From positions 1 to 49,625 of the forward strand of contig JAGAKG010000056.1 in NCBI GenBank assembly GCA_017625755.1: a DNA stretch of 49,625 nt, written 5' to 3'. Below are positions 45,065-49,625 of this stretch, in pieces. How positions within the stretch are numbered: position 1 is the first letter of the stretch; each line of letters begins with the position of its first letter. The notes under the pieces are model-generated. The model ran no database searches. It saw only the letters and a list, made by a program, of their open reading frames with translations, and had not been told where the DNA came from. A program made the translations under genes and the position numbers. The DNA comes from Clostridia bacterium. GTDB lineage: Bacteria > Bacillota > Clostridia > Oscillospirales > CAG-272.

Positions 45065-46183
45065 ATGAGAGTGCTTATGACAGGCGGCGGCACGGGAGGA
45101 CATGTCAATCCCGCGCTTGCAATAGCCGAAATTATAAAAAGAAATCAACCCGATTCCGAGATAGCCTTTATCGGAACGGAGAGGGGGATAGAAAACAGAC
45201 TTGTCCCGCGCGCGGGCTACAAGCTCTATTATGTGAATATTCAGGGCATACGCCGCTCGCTGTCTCCGTCGAATATCAAGACAGCGTACCTCGTGCTGAC
45301 AGCTCCCAAAAAGGCAAAGCGTATCATCGAGGAGTTCCGTCCCGATATCGTTATAGGTACGGGTGGATATGTTTGCTGGCCCGCGCTCAAGGCGGCGGCG
45401 CAGATGGGTATTCCCACGGCGGTACACGAGTCAAACGCGATAGCGGGTGTGGCGGTAAAGCAGCTCAAGGACAAGGTCGATGTTATAATGACGAATTTCG
45501 CGTCTACTGCAGAGGGGCTTGACGCAAAGGCTAAGGTGGTACGCGTCGGAAATCCGATGAACGGGGATTTCGGGCAGTATGTGCGCGCTGAGGCGAGAGA
45601 GCGACTCGGTATTCCCGAGCATATAAAGACGGTTATAGTATCCTTCGGCGGAAGTCTCGGAGCGCAGAAGCTGAATGAGGCGGTGCTTGAGCTTATGAAG
45701 AATTTTTGCGCGGAGCGCGAGGATGTTATGCATTTCCACGCGAGCGGAAGGAATGACTCGGAAAATGTGAAGCGGAGAGCGGCAGAGTACGGTCTTGACA
45801 AGAAAGAGAATATAAAAATATCGGAATACATATACAATATGCCCGAGCTTATGGCGGCGGCGGATATAATTATATGCCGCGCGGGCGCTATGACGCTCTC
45901 AGAGGTGGCTATGAGCCGACGGGCGGCTATAATAATTCCATCACCCAATGTTACCGACAATCACCAGTATAAAAACGCCAAGGTGCTTTCCGATGCGGGT
46001 GCGGCTGTGCTTTTGCAGGAGAGTGAGCTTGACGGCGGCAGAGTGCTTACCGAGCGGGTGAGTGCGCTCTCTGAGGATAGCGCGGCAAGAGAGAAAATGA
46101 GCCGCGCCATAGCCGATTTTGCCGAGCCCGACGCGGGACGGCTGATATATCGGGAGATATGTGAGCTTGCGAAAAAAAGATAA
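45065..46183 (+). CDS. murG: UDP-GlcNAc--undecaprenyl-PP-MurNAc-pentapeptide GlcNAc transferase
   Basis: MurG turns lipid I into lipid II on the inner membrane face. The 372-residue protein has the glycine-rich TGGGTGGHVNPALAIAE, the conserved GTGGYVCWPAL and HESNAIAG, VSFGGSLGAQKLN in the second domain, and the UDP-GlcNAc-binding part with ICRAGAMTLSE. GGAGG lies 7 bp before the ATG. ftsQ follows after 28 bp. Confidence 0.97.
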   Translation: MRVLMTGGGTGGHVNPALAIAEIIKRNQPDSEIAFIGTERGIENRLVPRAGYKLYYVNIQGIRRSLSPSNIKTAYLVLTAPKKAKRIIEEFRPDIVIGTGGYVCWPALKAAAQMGIPTAVHESNAIAGVAVKQLKDKVDVIMTNFASTAEGLDAKAKVVRVGNPMNGDFGQYVRAEARERLGIPEHIKTVIVSFGGSLGAQKLNEAVLELMKNFCAEREDVMHFHASGRNDSENVKRRAAEYGLDKKENIKISEYIYNMPELMAAADIIICRAGAMTLSEVAMSRRAAIIIPSPNVTDNHQYKNAKVLSDAGAAVLLQESELDGGRVLTERVSALSEDSAAREKMSRAIADFAEPDAGRLIYREICELAKKR

Positions 46184-46211
46184 AAGTATAAAACAGGAGA
46201 GGATGTGAATT

Positions 46212-47048
46212 ATGGGACACGCTTCGGATAAGACCGAGAGGACTATCGTGATAGACAAAACCAAAATAATATCGGCGATAATTATTCTTGTGATGAGCGT
46301 TCTCGTAATTATCGGATCTGTGAAGCTTATCAGAAGCTTTATGACGGTCTCCGAGTTCGATGTGACGGGAGACTCGCCATACGAGGTCGAGGATATCGTC
46401 AACGCTTCGGGAATAAGACCCGGGGATAAGCTTTACGGTATAGACCGCAAGGAGGCGGAAAAGCGTATAATGACGCTCTGTCCGTATATCTCGGAGGTCA
46501 GCGTCAGGAGCAGATTTCCGAACAGGGTAGAGATAAGAGTCGAGTCGCTCACGGCATCTTGGTATGTTGAGCTTGCGGGTGATTATTACGCGCTCGACAC
46601 AGACCTTCGTGTGCTTGAGGAGACGACAGATAATGAAAAGTTTATAAACGGCGGCATACCTCGCCTGACTCTCCCGCATATAAAATCCGCAGTGGTCGGC
46701 TCACCGCTTGTTTTCGGAGATAGCGAGACAGAGATAAAATACGCAAACGAGTTTATGGATATGGTCAAAAAGACAAGCTTTAAATCCAGACTGACGCTCG
46801 TTGATATAGACCAGCGCTTCGATATATATATTCAGGTTGACGGAGTCTATAATGTCTATATGGGAGACTCGAAGGACACGGGCGCGAAGCTCGAGGCGGT
46901 CGAGAAGGCGCTTGCCTCCGAGAAGCTCAAAAACAGCATTTCGGCGGAGATATATGTTGCCGATCTGTCGGCGGTTTTTATCGACGCGGAGTATGATTAT
47001 ACAGAGGAGTCCGAGGGGGCAGAGACCGAAGCCCAACCCCTTGGATGA
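46212..47048 (+). CDS. ftsQ: Cell division protein FtsQ/DivIB
   Basis: FtsQ/DivIB is a divisome protein with a POTRA domain on the outside. The 278-residue protein has a short cytoplasmic part, a membrane helix at about 18-42, and the POTRA core FDVTGDSPYEVEDIVNASGI, GDKLYGIDRKEAEKRI and PYISEVSVRSRFPNRVEI. Its C-terminus is acidic. AGGAGAGG precedes the ATG. In other Firmicutes this gene often sits between murG and ftsA or ftsZ, as here. Confidence 0.92.
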   Translation: MGHASDKTERTIVIDKTKIISAIIILVMSVLVIIGSVKLIRSFMTVSEFDVTGDSPYEVEDIVNASGIRPGDKLYGIDRKEAEKRIMTLCPYISEVSVRSRFPNRVEIRVESLTASWYVELAGDYYALDTDLRVLEETTDNEKFINGGIPRLTLPHIKSAVVGSPLVFGDSETEIKYANEFMDMVKKTSFKSRLTLVDIDQRFDIYIQVDGVYNVYMGDSKDTGAKLEAVEKALASEKLKNSISAEIYVADLSAVFIDAEYDYTEESEGAETEAQPLG

Positions 47049-47163
47049 TGTGTTAAGGGTGTCTTTTGAATACAATATATTGTGTTTTTTGAGCCGTAGG
47101 GGGTGAAAATTGCCCTCTGCGGCAAAAAAATTACAAAAATCTCATAAAATTTAAAAAAAGGTA

Positions 47164-47192
47164 TTGCAAAATACTTAAAAATATATTATTAT
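47164..47192 (+). promoter_or_regulatory. Sigma-A promoter of ftsZ
   Basis: TTGCAA (47164-47169) and TATTAT (47187-47192) are 17 bp apart. The 218-bp gap before ftsZ is AT-rich, with a leader of about 65 nt after the predicted start site. It gives ftsZ expression independent of the dcw transcript. Confidence 0.55.
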
Positions 47193-47266
47193 ATTAGTAT
47201 ATAGTTGTACTGAAACGATAGTGCAGAGAACTAAAACAATGTTAAAAAATTTGGGAGGATATAAAA

Positions 47267-48427
47267 ATGACTTTTGAACGCGATGATAGCTGCGAGTGCG
47301 GCGTATGTATTAAGGTTATAGGAGTCGGCGGCGGCGGAAATAACGCCGTTAACAGAATGATTTCTAAAAATATTCAGGGAGTTGAGTTTGTTACTGTAAA
47401 CACCGACAGACAGGCTCTCGGACGCTCTAACGCGCCCAGTCAGCTCGTTATCGGTGAGAAGATAACAAAGGGATTCGGAGCAGGTGCTAAGCCCGAGATC
47501 GGCGCGCGCGCGGCAGAGGAATCTGTTGAGGAAATCAAGGCAATTCTCTCCGGCGCTGACATGGTATTCATAACCGCAGGTATGGGAGGCGGAACAGGAA
47601 CGGGTGCAGCTCCCGTCGTTGCAAGAATTGCGCACGAAATGGATATCCTCACGGTTGCTATCGTAACCAAGCCCTTCCAGTTTGAAGGTCCTAAGAGAAT
47701 GGAGCAGGCAGTTTCGGGTATCGCTGAGTTGAGCCAGTATGTTGACTCTCTCGTAGTTATCCCCAACGAGAGACTGAAGCAGGTATCCGATACGAGAATC
47801 ACACTTTTTAACGCCTTTGAGGCAGTTGACGATATTCTTCGCCGCGGAGTTCAGAGTATCTCTGACCTTATCAATGTTCCCGGCTTTATCAACCTTGACT
47901 TTGCGGATGTAACCTCGGTTATGGCTCATTCGGGACTTGCTCACATGGGTGTAGGAAGCGCAACAGGCAAGGACAAGGCAGAGGTTGCCGCAAAGATGGC
48001 TATCTCCAGCCCGCTGCTTGAGACCTCTATCAAGGGTGCTACGGGTGTCGTTATCAGCATTTACGCATCTCCCGATGTTGGACTTGAGGATGTTGACCTT
48101 GCTTCGATGATGATTGCGAACGAGTGTAATCCCGACGCTAATATCATTTGGGGTGTTGCGTTCGATCCCGAGCTTGAGGATGAGATGAGAATTACCATAG
48201 TTGCGACAGGCTTTGAGAAGAAGCCCGAGGATGCAGTTCGCAACAATCCCGCTGTTCTCAAGAGAGCAGAGGAGAAGGCTGAGGCTAAGGCTGAGGAAAC
48301 GAGTGACGCAGCTGCTGAGGAGACCGAGGCTAAGACAGAGGAGACTCCCGCTGAGGCTCCCAAGCCCAAGTCGTCCGACGAGTTCGACCTCGACGATTTC
48401 TTCGGAGATGTCTTTGGTAAGAACTGA
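47267..48427 (+). CDS. ftsZ: Cell division protein FtsZ
   Basis: FtsZ is the tubulin-like GTPase that forms the division ring. The 386-residue protein has the N-terminal [15 protein letters not shown], the GTP-binding [15 protein letters not shown], the T7 synergy loop [11 protein letters not shown], a low-complexity Glu/Ala-rich linker, and the C-terminal peptide [23 protein letters not shown] precedes the ATG. No ftsA lies nearby. Confidence 0.98.
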   Translation: MTFERDDSCECGVCIKVIGVGGGGNNAVNRMISKNIQGVEFVTVNTDRQALGRSNAPSQLVIGEKITKGFGAGAKPEIGARAAEESVEEIKAILSGADMVFITAGMGGGTGTGAAPVVARIAHEMDILTVAIVTKPFQFEGPKRMEQAVSGIAELSQYVDSLVVIPNERLKQVSDTRITLFNAFEAVDDILRRGVQSISDLINVPGFINLDFADVTSVMAHSGLAHMGVGSATGKDKAEVAAKMAISSPLLETSIKGATGVVISIYASPDVGLEDVDLASMMIANECNPDANIIWGVAFDPELEDEMRITIVATGFEKKPEDAVRNNPAVLKRAEEKAEAKAEETSDAAAEETEAKTEETPAEAPKPKSSDEFDLDDFFGDVFGKN

Positions 48428-48450
48428 TTTGAAAACATATTGAAAATTAT

Positions 48451-48484
48451 CCGCAGACCGAGCTTATCGGTCTGCGGAAATTTG
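48451..48484 (+). terminator. Terminator of ftsZ
   Basis: CCGCAGACCGA (48451-48461) and TCGGTCTGCGG (48467-48477) form a perfect 11-bp stem with a GCTTA loop. A short AAATTTGCTT follows. It is 24 bp after the ftsZ stop. Confidence 0.7.
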
Positions 48485-48518
48485 CTTGAAGCTTATAGTT
48501 GATCTTTGGAAGGTTTTT

Positions 48519-49256
48519 ATGTCTCAGATAATATCCTTTTTCACATCGCTCTCTCTGTGGGGGAGTATAGTAAATTGTCTGACTGTCATTCTCGGAGCGG
48601 CAGTCGGACTTGTAGTTAAGCGCTTTATGGTAAAGGGCGCGGAGGGAAGCACGATAAGTCGGATATCAGACGCGCTTATGAAGGGAATAGGTCTTTGTGT
48701 TCTGCTTATAGGAATTACGGGTGCTATTACCACCAACAACATTATTATCGTTATAATCTCGATAGTTATAGGAACTGTTATCGGTGAGCTTTGTAATCTC
48801 GACCGTCATTTTGAGCGACTCGGGCAGAAGATTGAGGACAAGACCCGCGGAAGATTCGGAAACATCACTCAGGGCTTTGTGAGCGCAAGTCTTTTGTTCT
48901 GCGTGGGGGCGATGGCGATAGTCGGCTCACTCAACAGCGGACTTATGGGCGACCACAGTATGCTCTACACCAAGTCCTTGCTCGATATGATATCTGCGTT
49001 TGTCTTTGCGTCTACTCTTGGCATAGGAGTTATGTTCTCGGCGGGATTGGTTCTGCTTTATCAGGGAACTATTACCCTGCTTGCCGAATGGGTTGCGCCC
49101 CTGCTCAATACAGCGACGGTAACAGAGATGACCGCGGTAGGCTCACTTCTCATTATCGGACTTGCCCTGAATATGCTGGGTATAACCAAGCTCAAGATAA
49201 TGAACTATGTCCCATCGGTATTCCTGCCGATAATTCTGTGCTTGTTTATTAAATAA
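48519..49256 (+). CDS. DUF554 family membrane protein
   Basis: This 245-residue protein matches DUF554 (YdfK type), a family of membrane proteins of unknown function, possibly transport-linked. It has 6-7 predicted helices, with conserved LWGSIVNCLTVILGAAVG near the start, the segment LLFCVGAMAIVGSLNSGL in the middle and LLIIGLALNMLGI near the end. The ATG at 48519 has GGAAGG 5 bp upstream; a TTG frame extension at 48486 lacks support. It lies behind the ftsZ terminator and may form its own unit. Confidence 0.88.
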   Translation: MSQIISFFTSLSLWGSIVNCLTVILGAAVGLVVKRFMVKGAEGSTISRISDALMKGIGLCVLLIGITGAITTNNIIIVIISIVIGTVIGELCNLDRHFERLGQKIEDKTRGRFGNITQGFVSASLLFCVGAMAIVGSLNSGLMGDHSMLYTKSLLDMISAFVFASTLGIGVMFSAGLVLLYQGTITLLAEWVAPLLNTATVTEMTAVGSLLIIGLALNMLGITKLKIMNYVPSVFLPIILCLFIK

Positions 49257-49265
49257 ATTAAATAA

Positions 49266-49295
49266 ATGTAGGGGAGGCTAATAGCCTCCCGTTTG
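49266..49295 (+). repeat. Palindromic repeat, copy A
   Basis: The 30-bp unit has the palindrome GGGGAGGCTAATAGCCTCCC. An identical copy lies at 49459-49488, 193 bp away. It may act as a weak terminator behind the DUF554 gene. Confidence 0.8.
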
Positions 49296-49313
49296 TTTTG
49301 TATTGTCGCGTAT

Positions 49314-49341
49314 AGTAGGGAGGATAATATCCTCCCCTACA
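49314..49341 (-). repeat. Palindromic repeat, diverged inverted copy C
   Basis: GTAGGGAGGATAATATCCTCCCCTAC is a related palindrome in the opposite orientation to copies A and B, differing in the loop and arm bases. Confidence 0.65.
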
Positions 49342-49458
49342 ACAAACACAGGTGGCAACTATCTTTCAGTCTCCCTTTACACAAGTGAGGTTTTTCATTA
49401 GTCCCATTATAACACAAATCGGCAAAGAAAACAACTCTGCCGCAATTTGTAGGTGTAT

Positions 49459-49488
49459 ATGTAGGGGAGGCTAATAGCCTCCCGTTTG
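49459..49488 (+). repeat. Palindromic repeat, copy B
   Basis: This copy is identical to that at 49266-49295. The 117 bases between copies C and B hold no supported gene. Confidence 0.8.
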
Positions 49489-49499
49489 ATTTTTGTCCC

Positions 49500-49625
49500 A
49501 TCAACCACCAGCAGTGCTGGTGGCGCCAAAAAGCTTTAGCTATGCGTAGAAAAAATACCTCCTTTGATGTATAATAAAGTTGGTCTGCCAACCAAACAAT
49601 AAAAACATCAAAGGAGGATCAAGTA
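49500..49625 (+). mobile_element. Left end of an IS200-like insertion sequence (cut off)
   Basis: CCACCAGC-AGT-GCTGGTGG (49505-49523) is an 8-bp hairpin like those at IS200/IS605 left ends. Behind it, AAAAAGCTTTAGCTATGCGTAG is followed by a perfect 13-bp inverted repeat (49558-49570 and 49605-49617) whose right arm contains the ribosome binding site AAAGGAGG. IS200 is known to hide the transposase ribosome binding site in such a stem. TATAAT at 49570-49575 sits behind the left arm. The transposase gene should start just beyond the window. The exact left boundary is not visible. Confidence 0.6.

Noticed and set aside
49337..49591. 84-residue open frame on the minus strand
   Set aside because: It runs across palindrome copy B and the IS200-like left end, has no ribosome binding site and no domain-like pattern. 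It is best seen as chance coding in repeat sequence.
1..49625. CRISPR arrays or known anti-phage defence genes
   Set aside because: No regularly spaced repeats, cas genes or recognisable defence genes were found. Repeats present are isolated palindromes or pairs.

Overview
The window looks like a metagenome-derived or draft contig from an endospore-forming member of the Clostridia. I would guess the Oscillospirales or a nearby order, but the order is inference. The evidence is a complete spoIIIAA-AH operon, a YlmC/YmxH sporulation protein, a penicillin-binding protein with PASTA domains, a T-box leader, good sigma-A promoters (hexamers about 17 bp apart) and GGAGG ribosome binding sites. The left edge cuts through a 23S rRNA gene and the right edge cuts through the left end of an IS200-like insertion sequence. 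Both are typical assembly break points.

Layout, left to right. (1) 3' end of 23S rRNA with no 5S rRNA behind it, then an SGNH-type hydrolase. (2) A reverse-strand gene for a one-TM protein with a large outer domain. (3) spoIIIAA to spoIIIAH, followed by a P-loop protein that contains an internal duplication. (4) A reverse-strand operon DUF951 - YfhO-type membrane protein - ruvA - ruvB, divergent from ruvC. (5) A long forward run: ruvC, a SAM methyltransferase, ecfA1-ecfA2-ecfT, truA, a DUF5711-type protein, pgsA, a ClpE-like unfoldase, a P-type-ATPase-like protein that has lost the catalytic motifs, and ylmC/ymxH. (6) rpsB-tsf with their own promoter and leader. (7) A 280-bp block bounded by long inverted repeats, then reverse-strand valS behind a T-box leader with a GUC (Val) specifier, tRNA-Thr(GGT), and a reverse-strand NhaC-type antiporter. 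(8) The division and cell-wall cluster mraZ-rsmH-ftsL-like-PBP-murE-murF-mraY-ftsW-murG-ftsQ-ftsZ, without murD or ftsA, then a DUF554 membrane protein. (9) Palindromic repeats and the IS200-like left end.

How the genes fit together. The spoIIIA genes build the channel between mother cell and forespore. ruvABC resolve Holliday junctions. EcfA1A2T is the shared energizing module for vitamin or metal uptake. The dcw cluster makes lipid II and the division septum, with MraZ boxes just downstream of the mraZ promoter suggesting autoregulation. The strongest oddity is the 901-residue P-type ATPase homologue at 24085-26790: the fold-defining regions are recognisable, but the phosphorylation (DKTGT), TGES and GDGxND motifs are all replaced. 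It is translationally linked to the ClpE-like gene.
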